In this document: piece after piece, positions 1 through 9,191 of the stretch
How positions within the stretch are numbered: the stretch's first letter is position 1
How the letters are laid out: every line of letters begins with the position of its first letter
Origin: an uncultured Sphingosinicella sp.
GTDB lineage: Bacteria > Pseudomonadota > Alphaproteobacteria > Sphingomonadales > Sphingomonadaceae
Length of the DNA: 62,839 nucleotides
NCBI RefSeq assembly: GCF_902806315.1
Contig: NZ_CADCWD010000055.1
Span: 1-62,839 of the forward strand
Reading direction: 5' to 3'
The notes under the pieces: generated by a model
What the model was told of the DNA's origin: nothing
Database searches by the model: none
What the model saw: the letters and a program-made list of their open reading frames with translations, nothing else
Position numbers and translations under genes: made by a program

Positions 1-370
1 GTGGCCGTCGCTGATGATGTTCGGGCCGCCTGACGAGAACAGCCCCAACACCGCGCAGTCGCTGCGCTGGCGGATCAAGCGCGAGACCAACGACGAGCTG
101 CGGCAGAAGTTCGTCGACATCACCGTCCCGCAGGCGGCGGCGATCGGCCTCACGATTCCCGATCCCGACCTCAAGTGGAACGAAGAGAAGGGCGGCTACG
201 ATTTCGGCGCGATCGACTGGGAGGAATTCTACGCCGTCGTCCGCGGCGAGGGCCCGGTCGCCCGCGAGCGCATGACCGCGCGCCGAGACGCCTGGGAGAA
301 GAATGCCTGGGTCCGCGAGGCCGCCGACGCTTACGCGGCCAAGCGCGCCGAGAAACGGCAGGCTGCCTGA
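1..370 (+). CDS. paaA: Phenylacetyl-CoA epoxidase subunit A, C-terminal part
   Basis: This is the end of the catalytic diiron subunit of the phenylacetyl-CoA epoxidase, which epoxidises the aromatic ring of phenylacetyl-CoA using oxygen and NADPH-derived electrons. The frame is open from base 2 and reads [14 protein letters not shown], a stretch typical of PaaA, then runs through the conserved C-terminal part with [16 protein letters not shown]. The 5' part, including most diiron ligands, lies outside the window, so the ATG codons near base 14 are internal. Its stop overlaps the paaB start as TGATG, which shows translational coupling in the paa operon. Confidence 0.93.
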   Translation, partial: WPSLMMFGPPDENSPNTAQSLRWRIKRETNDELRQKFVDITVPQAAAIGLTIPDPDLKWNEEKGGYDFGAIDWEEFYAVVRGEGPVARERMTARRDAWEKNAWVREAADAYAAKRAEKRQAA

Positions 371-654
371 TGTCGAAGGATTGGCCGCTCTGGGAGGTAT
401 TCGTCCGCTCGCGCGGCGGGCTCTCGCACCGTCATGTCGGAAGCGTTCACGCGCCTGATGCCGAGATCGCGATCCGCCATGCCCGCGATACCTATACGCG
501 GCGGATGGAGGGCGTGAGCCTCTGGGTGGTCCCGTCCGCTTCGATCATCGCCTCCGACCCGTCGGAAGATGCCGCGATGTTCGACCCGGCCGAGGACAAG
601 ATCTATCGGCACCCGACCTTCTACAACATCCCCGACCACATAAAGCATATCTGA
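370..654 (+). CDS. paaB: Phenylacetyl-CoA epoxidase subunit B
   Basis: This 94-residue protein is the small structural subunit of the cytoplasmic PaaABCE epoxidase complex. It begins [20 protein letters not shown] and ends with the typical FYNIPDHIKHI tail, at the usual family length. The ATG lies in the paaA stop (TGATG) and the TGA of this gene overlaps the paaC ATG in the same way. The frame is open further upstream, but that part is out of frame with paaA and has no family similarity, so the start at 370 is chosen. Confidence 0.95.
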   Translation: MSKDWPLWEVFVRSRGGLSHRHVGSVHAPDAEIAIRHARDTYTRRMEGVSLWVVPSASIIASDPSEDAAMFDPAEDKIYRHPTFYNIPDHIKHI

Positions 655-1499
655 TGCCTTCGCTGCCGCCGATCCGCCCGGAGGATGAGCGCCGCGCGCG
701 GGAAGGCCGCGGGGCGGGTACGTTCGACGCGCCTGCTGCCGAAGGACCCGACTTGTCGCTCTTCGAATATGCGCTGCGGCTCGGCGACGACAGCCTCATT
801 CTCGGTCAGAGGCTGGGCGAATGGACGGGACACGCGCCTTCGGTCGAAGTGGATCTCAGCCTTGCCAACATCGCTCTCGACCTGGTCGGTCAGGCGACCC
901 ACTTCCTGAACTATGCCGGCAAGGTGGAGGGGAGGGGCCGCGACGGCGACGCGCTGGCCTTTCACCGCGACGTGCTCGATTTCCGCAACTGCATGCTCGT
1001 CGAACAGCCGAACGGCGACTTCGCCCAGACGATGGCGCGGCAATTCCTTTTCTCGACCTGGCAGCGGATGCTGTTCCAGCATCTCACCGGCTCCGCCGAC
1101 GCGTTCATCGCCAGCGTCGCCGCAAAGGCCGTGAAGGAGGTCTCCTACCATCAGGAGCTGAGCGCCGAATGGGTGATCCGCCTCGGCGACGGCACCGAGG
1201 AGAGCCGCCGCCGCATGCAAAACGGCCTCGAATGGATGTGGCGCTTCATTCCCGAGCTGTTCGAGATGGACGATCTCGCTTCCGAAGCCGCATCACGCGG
1301 CGTTGGGCCGGATTTGACCCTGCTTCGTGCCGATTACGACCGCACCGTCGCAGCCGTGCTCACCGAAGCCACGCTCGAGGCTCCCAAAGACCAGCGCCCG
1401 ATCCTTGGCGGCCGGCGCGGACATCATAGCGAGCATCTCGGCCACCTTTTGTGCACCATGCAGTTCCTCCCCCGCACCTATCCGGATGCGACATGGTAG
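654..1499 (+). CDS. paaC: Phenylacetyl-CoA epoxidase subunit C
   Basis: PaaC is the ferritin-like, non-catalytic partner that forms the core heterodimer with PaaA. The 281-residue product has the family features LRLGDDSLILGQRLGEW, DLSLANIALDLVGQA, and the E-x-x-YHQELSAEWVIRLGDGTEES segment. An N-terminal extension of about 30 residues precedes the conserved start of the fold and may be real or reflect a later start. The gene starts in the paaB stop codon and its own stop overlaps the paaD start by seven bases. Confidence 0.94.
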   Translation: MPSLPPIRPEDERRAREGRGAGTFDAPAAEGPDLSLFEYALRLGDDSLILGQRLGEWTGHAPSVEVDLSLANIALDLVGQATHFLNYAGKVEGRGRDGDALAFHRDVLDFRNCMLVEQPNGDFAQTMARQFLFSTWQRMLFQHLTGSADAFIASVAAKAVKEVSYHQELSAEWVIRLGDGTEESRRRMQNGLEWMWRFIPELFEMDDLASEAASRGVGPDLTLLRADYDRTVAAVLTEATLEAPKDQRPILGGRRGHHSEHLGHLLCTMQFLPRTYPDATW

Positions 1500-1966
1500 C
1501 GGCCGCAATGCGCGAGACGGAAACGTCGCGCCTCTGGAGCGTGCTTGAGACGGTGCCGGACCCGGAGATCCCCGCAGTGTCGGTCGTGGATCTTGGGATC
1601 GTGCGCGAAGCGGACGCGGCTGGCCGGCGGGTTGTTCTCACTCCCACCTACACCGGCTGCCCGGCCACCTTGGTGATCGAGACGATGGTCCGCGCCGCGC
1701 TCGACAAGGCCGGCTACGAAGACGTAACCGTTGAGACGACGCTGGCGCCGCCCTGGAGCACCGACTGGATCACCGAAGAGGGGCGCCGCAAGCTCCTGGC
1801 CTATGGCATCGCTCCGCCGACACCTGCCGGTCAGCGGTCGGTATATTGCCCGCAATGCGGCTCAGGCGAGACCGAAGAGATCAGCCGCTTCGGCTCCACC
1901 CCCTGCAAGGCGCTCTGGCGCTGCGGCGACTGCGCCGAGCCGTTCGACCTGTTCAAATGTCATTGA
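1493..1966 (+). CDS. paaD: Phenylacetate degradation protein PaaD (MIP18/DUF59 type)
   Basis: PaaD is an iron-sulfur cluster maturation-type protein needed for assembly or activity of the epoxidase complex. The product of about 157 residues has an N-terminal DUF59/MIP18 domain (TVPDPEIPAVSVVDLGIVR, then TYTGCPA) and a C-terminal zinc-ribbon with CPQC and CGDC pairs. The first in-frame ATG after the paaC body is at 1493, inside ATGGTAG that also holds the paaC stop. An ATG five codons later (1508) is the alternative start. It sits in its usual place between paaC and paaE. Confidence 0.93.
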   Translation: MVAAAMRETETSRLWSVLETVPDPEIPAVSVVDLGIVREADAAGRRVVLTPTYTGCPATLVIETMVRAALDKAGYEDVTVETTLAPPWSTDWITEEGRRKLLAYGIAPPTPAGQRSVYCPQCGSGETEEISRFGSTPCKALWRCGDCAEPFDLFKCH

Positions 1967-1967
1967 G

Positions 1968-3044
1968 ATGAGCGCCGGCTTCCACACCCTCCGGATCGCC
2001 GAGATCGTGCCGGAGACCTCCGATGCCAAATCGATCCGGTTCGAAGTGCCGCAGGAGCTGGCCGAACTCTTTTCCTTCAAGCCTGGCCAGCACTTGACCC
2101 TCAAAGCCGACATTCAGGGTGAAGATGTGCGCCGCACCTATTCGCTCTGCGTCGCGCCCCAGGATGGCGAGCTCAAGGTCATGGTCAAGCGGATCGCCGG
2201 CGGCGTCTTCTCCAATTGGGCAAACGACAATCTGAAGCCCGGCGACCACATGGAAGTGATGCCGCCGCACGGGTCCTTCACCTGGGACTTCGCCCCGGGG
2301 GCGGCCAATCATTATGTCGGCTTTGCCGGCGGGTCGGGCATCACGCCGGTCATCTCACTCCTGAAGACGGCGCTAACGGCCGAACTCGAGAGCAAGTTCA
2401 CGCTCTTCTACGGCAATCGCGACAGCTCGTCCGTGCTCTTCCTGGAGGAGCTGGCGAGGCTCAAGAACCGTTTCATGGACCGGCTGCAAGTCCATCATTT
2501 TCTTGCCGAAGAAGCCGAGGACATCGAGATCTTCAACGGCATGCTCGACCGCGCCAAGTGCGACCTCATCCTCGGCGCATTCGTAGACCCGGCCGAAGTC
2601 GCGGCCTTTTTCGTCTGCGGCCCCGGTCCGATGATGGATGCGGCCGAGGAGGCGCTCCAAGCCGTCGGCATCCCGCACGACAAGATCTTCATCGAGCGTT
2701 TCACCGCCGGCCGCCCCTCGGCAGCGCTCGCCGCGCAGATGCAGGCGCTCCAGCAGGAAGCACAGGGCCTGACGATGCTGGTGACGCTCGACGGCCGCAA
2801 GCGCCGCGTCGCCTTCGACGCCCAAGCCGGCAACATCCTCGACAGCACTCGCGCCGCAGGTCTGCCCGCACCCTATGCCTGCAAGGCCGGCGTCTGCGCC
2901 ACCTGCCGCGCCCGCGTCCTCTCTGGCGAGGTTGAAATGGCCGCCCGCTACGGCCTCAGCGACCAGGAAGTGGCGAGCGGCTACGTCCTCACCTGCCAGT
3001 CGGTTCCGAAAGGAGCGGGCGTAGAGCTCGACTACGACGCCTGA
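1968..3044 (+). CDS. paaE: Phenylacetyl-CoA epoxidase reductase subunit E
   Basis: PaaE moves electrons from NADPH through FAD and a 2Fe-2S cluster to the PaaAC diiron core. The 358-residue protein shows an FNR-type FAD domain (RRTYSLC), an NAD(P)-binding domain (GGSGITPVISLLK, then FFVCGPGPMMD), and a C-terminal plant-type ferredoxin with C-x4-C-x2-C (CKAGVCATC) and a distant fourth Cys in LTCQS. The start at 1968 is one base after the paaD stop. An upstream extension of the same open frame runs inside paaD and is rejected. Its last 13 bases overlap the convergent TetR gene. Confidence 0.95.
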   Translation: MSAGFHTLRIAEIVPETSDAKSIRFEVPQELAELFSFKPGQHLTLKADIQGEDVRRTYSLCVAPQDGELKVMVKRIAGGVFSNWANDNLKPGDHMEVMPPHGSFTWDFAPGAANHYVGFAGGSGITPVISLLKTALTAELESKFTLFYGNRDSSSVLFLEELARLKNRFMDRLQVHHFLAEEAEDIEIFNGMLDRAKCDLILGAFVDPAEVAAFFVCGPGPMMDAAEEALQAVGIPHDKIFIERFTAGRPSAALAAQMQALQQEAQGLTMLVTLDGRKRRVAFDAQAGNILDSTRAAGLPAPYACKAGVCATCRARVLSGEVEMAARYGLSDQEVASGYVLTCQSVPKGAGVELDYDA

Positions 3045-3622
3045 ACGCCGCCCAAGCCGCCGAGCATCAGCTCGACGGTCATGTCGGCAAGCGCTTCAGC
3101 GCTGACGTTCCCACCCGGTCTGAACCACGTGTGGGTCCAGTTGATCATGCCGAAGAAGAGCATCGCGACGGGCAGCGTCTTGGGGTTGAGCTCGGGGCGC
3201 AGCTCCCGGATCAGCGTCTCGACCACCGAGATGATCCGCCGCTGCTTGCCGACCACCTCCGCCCGTCGCTCGGCCGGAAGATTGTCGAGCTCGTTCAACA
3301 GCACCTTGTGGCTGTCCTCGGCGCCCACATAGAGCCGCATGAAGGCGAGCGTCAGCGCATGCAGGCGCTCTCTCGCGCCGCCGGCCTGCATCGCGTCGTA
3401 GGCAGCATCGACCAGCGCATCGAGATGCGCCGCCATGACTTCGTAGAGGATGTCGTCCTTGGACGGGAAGTAATGGTAGATGAGCGACTTGGATGATCCG
3501 CCGGCCGCCGCCAGGTCCGAGATCGAGGCGCCCGTGAAACCGCGGCGGGCGAACAGGCCGGCCGCCGCGGAGACGATCGCTTCGCGCCTCTTGTCGTAAT
3601 CGGGGGATTGGGGCCGGGCCAT
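3032..3622 (-). CDS. TetR family regulator, probable paa repressor
   Basis: This 196-residue protein has an N-terminal TetR helix-turn-helix (REAIVSAAAGLFARRGFTGASISDLAAAGGSSKSLIYHYF, about residues 13-48) and an alpha-helical ligand domain with a TetR_C region ending in LMLGGLGG. It is convergent with paaE and overlaps it by 13 bases. TetR proteins named PaaR control paa operons by sensing phenylacetyl-CoA in several proteobacteria. The position suggests the same job here, but no operator was identified because the paa promoter is outside the window. Confidence 0.8.
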   Translation of the reverse strand: MARPQSPDYDKRREAIVSAAAGLFARRGFTGASISDLAAAGGSSKSLIYHYFPSKDDILYEVMAAHLDALVDAAYDAMQAGGARERLHALTLAFMRLYVGAEDSHKVLLNELDNLPAERRAEVVGKQRRIISVVETLIRELRPELNPKTLPVAMLFFGMINWTHTWFRPGGNVSAEALADMTVELMLGGLGGVQAS

Positions 3623-3662
3623 CGCCGCCTCACCTTATGGGGCGAGCGGCGATGTCACCAGA

Positions 3663-4997
3663 TCAATCGCCGTCTTCTTCCTCCAGCGACTGAATGGCCT
3701 CGGCGGCAGCCCCCGCGGCATAGGTCGCCACCGGCGCGGCCGGCTGCGACCGAATTGGCTGATGACGGGCGAAGTTCAGCCCCTGTGTCTGGCGCGAATA
3801 GTCGATCACAGCCCGCACCGTGTCCTGCATCAGCTTCATGCGTTGCGGGACCGGCGCGCTCGTCTTCTTGATGAACACCGCGACCGAATAGGAGCGGCCG
3901 TCCGGGCCGGTGACGATGCCGATATCGTTATAGCCGGTCGAGACGGGTCCGAGCACCTGACCGGTGCCGGTCTTGTGCGCGAGGCTGTAGCCCGGAGCGA
4001 GGCCGCCGCGAAGGCGCTGCTTGCCCGTCTTGGTGTTCGACATGATCGAAAGGATGCGGGAGGTGGAAGCTGGCGACAGGAGTTCGCCCTTCTTCAGCCG
4101 GGCCAATGCCTCGACGGTGCCGAGCGGCGTCGCGCCGTCGACCGGATCGGCGAGGTAATTCCGAAGCGCCGACTGCCGGACGGACATCGGCAAGGCGCTG
4201 CGCGCCCGGTAGAAGCCCGCGCCCACCATCGAGGAATTCCACTCCATGCCGGCGATGCGCGCCTGCATGACTCGCTCACCGGGACCGAAGCGCACGCCCT
4301 GGATGCCCTTGTCATAGAGGAACTCACGAACGGCATCGGGGCCGCCGGTCCGCCACAGGACGAAGTCGTTGCAGGTATTGTCGCTGGCGGTGATCGCCCG
4401 GTAAATGAGGTTGTTGAGGGTGGTCTGGTAACCGTCATGGTCGATCAGCGCGGCGATCGGCTGGTTGAACAAAGTGAGGTCCGACTTCCTCATCGTGACC
4501 GGCGCATCGAGGTTGAGGAGGCCGCGATCGGCCATGTTCATCGCGGTCAGCGACACCCAGAATTTGCTGACGCTCTGCTGGGGGAAGCGCGACATGCCGT
4601 CATAATCGGTGGTCCAGCCGGTCTGCACGTCCTGCACGGCAATGCCGACATCGCCGTTGAAGCTGGCACCGAGCGCGTCGATGCGTGAGGACAGGTAACG
4701 CTGCGCTGCCGCTTCGGCGGCGCTCATCGGGTGAACCGTGCGCACGACCGGCAGGCTCTGCGCCGTTGCGCGGATCGCCGCCTTGCGAGCGGCCAAGGTC
4801 GTGTCGGCCTTGTTGACCGGCTGTGGCTGTTGGAGGTCCTGCTGATACTGTGCGGTCGCCGCAGAGGCCACCGTCGCATTGTGGACCTGCGGAACGATGG
4901 CGAGAAGAGCAGCCCCGGCGCCGAGCGCGACCTTATGCTCCTTCTTCAGCCGCGAAAGACGCCGCAAAATGGCGATACGCGTACGCGATACTGGCAC
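3663..4997 (-). CDS. Class A beta-lactamase-like serine hydrolase
   Basis: This 444-residue protein is probably exported, with a basic N-terminus and a hydrophobic stretch (VALGAGAALLAIV, about residues 24-36). The active-site set of class A serine beta-lactamases is present: SVSK (S-x-x-K) near residue 139, SDN near 206, and KTG near 341. A glutamate at the E166 position stands in E-R-V-M-Q, where the classical motif is E-x-x-L-N. The spacing from SDN to KTG is about 30 residues longer than in typical enzymes, and the protein is much longer than the usual 290. It could hydrolyse beta-lactams or act on another acyl substrate. It has no obvious operon partners. Confidence 0.75.
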   Translation of the reverse strand: MPVSRTRIAILRRLSRLKKEHKVALGAGAALLAIVPQVHNATVASAATAQYQQDLQQPQPVNKADTTLAARKAAIRATAQSLPVVRTVHPMSAAEAAAQRYLSSRIDALGASFNGDVGIAVQDVQTGWTTDYDGMSRFPQQSVSKFWVSLTAMNMADRGLLNLDAPVTMRKSDLTLFNQPIAALIDHDGYQTTLNNLIYRAITASDNTCNDFVLWRTGGPDAVREFLYDKGIQGVRFGPGERVMQARIAGMEWNSSMVGAGFYRARSALPMSVRQSALRNYLADPVDGATPLGTVEALARLKKGELLSPASTSRILSIMSNTKTGKQRLRGGLAPGYSLAHKTGTGQVLGPVSTGYNDIGIVTGPDGRSYSVAVFIKKTSAPVPQRMKLMQDTVRAVIDYSRQTQGLNFARHQPIRSQPAAPVATYAAGAAAEAIQSLEEEDGD

Positions 4998-5125
4998 TGC
5001 ACCCCTCCGTTAAACCTTCTGCCCCAAGGAGTTGGATCATATCGCAACCCACGTGGCTGTCAGCTTAATCAGACGGTGCTGAGCCGAAACGTTCACCGTA
5101 TGCGCCAGACCGAATCAGGAACTGC

Positions 5126-7573
5126 TCAGCCGCCCAGATATTCGTCTGCGGCGCTCCCGATCGGCATGCCGGGAGGGACTTGCGGGAGCCGGCGCGGTTC
5201 GCCGAGCACCTTGTCCAGCGCCTCCCCGTCGGTGAGCAGGCGGGCGAGGCCACGGCTCCAGTCGCGCTCCGCTTCGTTGCCGGGACGCCTCGCGAGATCG
5301 GCGGACAATCGGCGGAGCCGCTCGTCCAGCGCGAGCGAAAGGGTGGGGGAGAGCGCCGGATCGCGCTGCACGCGCGCGAGCGCGAAAGCCGTCGTGGTGG
5401 CGATGCGCCGCTGGACCGCGGCGAGCGAGCTGTCGGCAGCGGGGCGCGAGAAGACCGTCGCAATCAGCCGGTCGATCGTCTCCGTGGCGCCGAGCTGGCT
5501 TTCGCTCACCCGGTTCTGCTCCGCGAGCCGGTTGAGCCGGTCGGGTGCGAGCAGGGAGTTGAGCGTCACCATCGCCGCCGCGTCGCTTGCTGCAAGCGGG
5601 TCGAACACCGGACCGCCGGCCGTCCGGAAGATCTCGATGTCGAACTGCCGGTCGGGAGTGCCGGACCAGCCCGAGGAGAGGTGCGGAAGCAGATGCGCCG
5701 GCACCTGCAGGGCCTCTGGCGAAAGCGTCGCGAGCAGCCCTTCGAGGGCCCGCCGCTGCAGCCCTTCTTCCACCGGGGCGGCGGTCTCCGTCCCGTCGCC
5801 TCTCACGGCATAAGTGAAGGTGACGCCGCCCACGAGCTTCGACGCGGCTTCGACCTGATAGCGGTGGAGGAGCCAGATCGGCACGAACTTGCGCCTGAGG
5901 TTCGCGACCGGCTCGCCGCCGGCGAGCGCGCCGAGGCCGAAGCGCTGCACGGCCGCGCGCCGGACTTCCAGCATCCGTCCAAGCTCGCTCGCCGGATCGG
6001 CCGCATCGTCCCAAAGGCCGCCCCAGGGCTGGGCGGAGCCGAGCGGCCGCGCTTCATTGTCGCCAACGAAGCGCAGCCCTTCCGCCACCGCCGCGGAGGC
6101 CTTGTCGCGGGCTTCGGCCTCGCTGTCGCTTCCGTAGAGCCAGTCGACGACGAATTGATCCCAGCGGCCGAGGCCCGCCCCGTAAGCATCGCTCAAGTCC
6201 GGCGCCCCCCCGACGAGGCTCACGCGCGGCGCGGGATAGTCCATCACCGAGAAGCGGCCCTGCGTGCTCCCCGCGAAATTGTGCGCAAAGCCGAGCGCGT
6301 GCCCGACTTCGTGCGCCGCGAGCTGGCGTAGGCGGGCGAGCGAGGCCTGGACCGGGTCGTTCGGCCCGCCGCGGCCGACCTTGTCGGCGCCGACCAGCCC
6401 CTCGAAGATCAGCATGTCCTGCCGCACCCGTAGCGAGCCGAGCAGCACCTGCCCCTTGATGATTTCGCCGGTGCGGGGATCCTCGATCACCTGGCCGTAG
6501 GACCAGCCGCGGGTCGCGCGGTTCACCCAGTTGACGACATTGTAGCGCACGTCGAGCGGATCGATCCCGTCGGGCAGAATCTCGACCCGGAAAGCGTCGA
6601 TGAAGCCCGCATCCTCAAAGGCTTGCCGCCACCAGCTCGTACCTTCGTAGAGCGCGGTGCGGATCGGCTCGGGTGCCGAGCGGTCGATGTAGAAGGTAAT
6701 CGGTTTTTTCACTCGCGAGCGCGGTGCCGCCGGGTCCACCTTTTCCAGCCGGAACCGGTTGGCGAGATCGTAGACGATCGGCGAGCCGAGCGGTGCCGCA
6801 TAATCCAGCACCTGGGAGCCAAAGCTGCCGGTGCGGGGATCGAAGCGCAGCGGCTGGTAGCCGGCGTCGGGCAGCTTCACGAGCGAGTGGCGCACCACGA
6901 AGGTAAGATTGCCGGGCGCGGGCGAGATGTTGTTCACCTCCGCACCGGGCTCGGAGGAGACGAAGGTCTGGCGCGCCTCCAGCTCGATATTCTCCGGAAA
7001 CACCTTCACCGCGTGCGGATCGGCGACCGTCAGATCGTTCGAGAGCGCGAAGCCCTTCTCGCCCGCGCCCTTGAGCGCCTGGGCAATTCCCATCGCGTCG
7101 CGGGTCAGGAAGGAGGAGATGTCCACCAGCACACGCCCGTCTGCCGTCTCGGCTGCGACGTCGCCGGTCCAGAGCGTCGAATAAGCGAACGACTCCCGCG
7201 CTGCGGCCTGCTCAGGTCCGGGCGCGTTCGTCGCGCGGAAGCGCGGATTCTCCACCTCCACGACCACTTTCTTGCCCAACCGCCGAAAGGCGATCAGGCG
7301 CGAGCCGCCGTTCAGCGCCCGATCGAGTCCGACCGGCGCGGACCCGAGACCGGTCTTGAGTGAAGGCACATAGAGATACCGACCAAGCAGGCCCTCGCGG
7401 TCGGGCGAGGGCAGCGACAGGAGGATGCGCCCGCCTTTCTGGTCGACATGGACCGGCAGCAGCCCGCCTTGCTGGCTCGTCCCCGCGAGCACGGTGGCCG
7501 CATCGGCCGCCAGCGCGGGTGCCGAGACTCCGGCCGACAGGAAGATGAGGAGGGCGGCGGCGGTGCGTTTCAT
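5126..7573 (-). CDS. Secreted zinc-dependent metalloprotease (DUF5117/DUF4953 type)
   Basis: The 815-residue product starts with a clear signal peptide (MKRTAAALLIFLSAGVSAPALA) and is likely periplasmic or exported. It carries the zinc metalloprotease motif HEVGHALGFAHNF (H-E-x-x-H-x-x-G-x-x-H) near residue 418. The flanking regions match the large bacterial zinc-dependent metalloproteases with DUF5117, DUF5118 and DUF4953 regions, whose natural substrates are mostly unknown. The frame stays open for 560 bases upstream, but that part is a shadow of the galactose dehydrogenase gene. The ATG at 7573 begins the signal sequence. Confidence 0.88.
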   Translation of the reverse strand: MKRTAAALLIFLSAGVSAPALAADAATVLAGTSQQGGLLPVHVDQKGGRILLSLPSPDREGLLGRYLYVPSLKTGLGSAPVGLDRALNGGSRLIAFRRLGKKVVVEVENPRFRATNAPGPEQAAARESFAYSTLWTGDVAAETADGRVLVDISSFLTRDAMGIAQALKGAGEKGFALSNDLTVADPHAVKVFPENIELEARQTFVSSEPGAEVNNISPAPGNLTFVVRHSLVKLPDAGYQPLRFDPRTGSFGSQVLDYAAPLGSPIVYDLANRFRLEKVDPAAPRSRVKKPITFYIDRSAPEPIRTALYEGTSWWRQAFEDAGFIDAFRVEILPDGIDPLDVRYNVVNWVNRATRGWSYGQVIEDPRTGEIIKGQVLLGSLRVRQDMLIFEGLVGADKVGRGGPNDPVQASLARLRQLAAHEVGHALGFAHNFAGSTQGRFSVMDYPAPRVSLVGGAPDLSDAYGAGLGRWDQFVVDWLYGSDSEAEARDKASAAVAEGLRFVGDNEARPLGSAQPWGGLWDDAADPASELGRMLEVRRAAVQRFGLGALAGGEPVANLRRKFVPIWLLHRYQVEAASKLVGGVTFTYAVRGDGTETAAPVEEGLQRRALEGLLATLSPEALQVPAHLLPHLSSGWSGTPDRQFDIEIFRTAGGPVFDPLAASDAAAMVTLNSLLAPDRLNRLAEQNRVSESQLGATETIDRLIATVFSRPAADSSLAAVQRRIATTTAFALARVQRDPALSPTLSLALDERLRRLSADLARRPGNEAERDWSRGLARLLTDGEALDKVLGEPRRLPQVPPGMPIGSAADEYLGG

Positions 7574-7629
7574 CGGCAGTCTGGACCTCGTTTTTGCTCT
7601 GCCTATCGCATGGCGGAGGTAGGTCCCAG

Positions 7630-8565
7630 TTAATCCTCGAACGGCTCCACGATTGTTCTCCGGCCGAGCAGGAACGCGTCGGCACACAGCCTGAGCGGCC
7701 GCAGGTCCACCAGCGAGCGGCGCTCGTCGATCAGGTCGACAAAGTCGCGGTAGAGCGTGGCATATTCGCCGAGGCCCTCGGTCGCCCGCGGCTGACCGTC
7801 CACTTCCAGCCGTCCGCCGCCATCGAGCAGCTTCAGGCGCATTCCGGCCTCGGTCTCGATCTCTATCGTCCAGGCCTCGCCAGCGCTGTGGCGCCAGTCG
7901 AACACGACCGGGATGTCGCCATTGGCCGACGGGCTGGCGAGCCGCATATTGGCAGCGATCGGCGTCTGGCGATTGGCAGGAAAAAGCAGCTCGGCCTCCC
8001 GCACGAACAGGGGGCCGGGAAAGATCTTCGCGGCGATCGACAGAGCATTGATGCCGGGGTCGAACACGCCGAAGCCGCCCGGTTCCCAAATCCATTGCTG
8101 GCCCGGATGCCATTTGCGCACGTCCTCGCGCCAATTAATTTCCATGCACGCGATGCGCTGCCCGGCGAGCAGCTCCGCCGCGGCGTCCACCGCGGGATTG
8201 GCCTGGGCATGCCAGGTGGTGAAAAGAGTGAGCTGCCGCCCTTCGGCGATGCAGGCCAGCTCCTCGATCTCGCCCAGCGTCACGCCCGGCGGCTTCTCGA
8301 GCAGGCAGTGTAGCCCCGCCTCCAGGCAGTCGCGCGCGATGTCGTAGCGAACCGAAGGCGGAGTGCAGATCGCAACCGCGTCGAGGTCGCTGACCTCGCG
8401 CAGCAACTCGCGATGGTCGGCAAAGCCGGGAATGCCCTGCGCCCCCTTGCCCTGGCGGCTGGTCGTCGCGACAAGCTCAAGCCTTTCGTGGCCGGCGATC
8501 GAGGGTACGTGCTGGTCGCCGGCAATCTTGCCGAAGCCGATGATTGCGATCCTGAGCGGTCGCAT
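7630..8565 (-). CDS. gal: D-galactose 1-dehydrogenase (Gfo/Idh/MocA family)
   Basis: This 311-residue cytoplasmic enzyme is predicted to oxidise D-galactose to D-galactono-lactone with NAD(P), the first step of the De Ley-Doudoroff pathway. It has an N-terminal Rossmann motif (IIGFGKIAGDQHVP), the Gfo/Idh EKPP segment near residue 94, and the block WREDVRKWHPGQQWIWEPGG that I recall as characteristic of galactose or arabinose 1-dehydrogenases. Its ATG overlaps the stop of the aldolase gene as TGATG, so it is the last gene of a kinase-aldolase-dehydrogenase operon. L-arabinose 1-dehydrogenase is the main alternative, but the operon partners favour galactose. Confidence 0.87.
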   Translation of the reverse strand: MRPLRIAIIGFGKIAGDQHVPSIAGHERLELVATTSRQGKGAQGIPGFADHRELLREVSDLDAVAICTPPSVRYDIARDCLEAGLHCLLEKPPGVTLGEIEELACIAEGRQLTLFTTWHAQANPAVDAAAELLAGQRIACMEINWREDVRKWHPGQQWIWEPGGFGVFDPGINALSIAAKIFPGPLFVREAELLFPANRQTPIAANMRLASPSANGDIPVVFDWRHSAGEAWTIEIETEAGMRLKLLDGGGRLEVDGQPRATEGLGEYATLYRDFVDLIDERRSLVDLRPLRLCADAFLLGRRTIVEPFED

Positions 8566-9191
8566 CAGCCAAGCCCCTCCACATAGGCCCGCGCTTGCAT
8601 CCGCACCTGGTCCGGCGACTGTCCCGGCTTGTAGACACCGGAGCCGAGCCCGAACCCGCGCGCGCCTGCATCGAGATAGCCGCGCATGTTCCCGGGCGTG
8701 ACGCCGCCGACGACGAGCAGGGGGATGTGCTTGGGGAGAACCGCAAGCTGCCCCTTCACGACTGCGGGCGAGGCGGCTTCCGCGGGGAACAGCTTCAGCG
8801 CATTGGCGCCCGCGCGCACCGCTTCGAACGCTTCGGAGGGCGTGTAATAACCGGGCGCCGAGACCAGCCCCGCCTTCGACGCCGCCTCGATCACCGGCGC
8901 ATATGTGTTGGGCGAGACGATCAGTCTGCCGCCGATATCCGCCACTCGCTGCACGTCTGCCGGATGGAGCACGGTCCCGGCGCCGATCAGCGCTCGATCG
9001 CCGAGATGCCGGGCGAGCAGGCGGATGCTCTCCAGCGGCTCGGGAGAGTTGAGCGGCACCTCGATGATACGAATGCCCTCTTCGTAGAGGGCCTCGCCGA
9101 CCGCGACCGCGTCCTGCGGGGTGACGCCGCGGATGATCGCCACCAGCGGGCATTCGGAAAGGCGCTGCTCGAGGGTTTCGGATGGTGTCAT
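8565..9191 (-). CDS. dgoA: 2-dehydro-3-deoxy-6-phosphogalactonate aldolase
   Basis: This class I aldolase splits KDPGal into pyruvate and glyceraldehyde-3-phosphate. The 208-residue product has the KDPG/KDPGal aldolase signatures: VAIIRGVTP, the Glu of IIEVPLNSP, GAGTVL, and the Schiff-base lysine in ALKLFPAE. The start at 9191 gives a four-base ATGA overlap with the upstream kinase and the usual family length. A start nine codons upstream is possible but lies within the kinase gene. The operon order kinase-aldolase-dehydrogenase fits galactonate catabolism. Confidence 0.93.
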   Translation of the reverse strand: MTPSETLEQRLSECPLVAIIRGVTPQDAVAVGEALYEEGIRIIEVPLNSPEPLESIRLLARHLGDRALIGAGTVLHPADVQRVADIGGRLIVSPNTYAPVIEAASKAGLVSAPGYYTPSEAFEAVRAGANALKLFPAEAASPAVVKGQLAVLPKHIPLLVVGGVTPGNMRGYLDAGARGFGLGSGVYKPGQSPDQVRMQARAYVEGLG

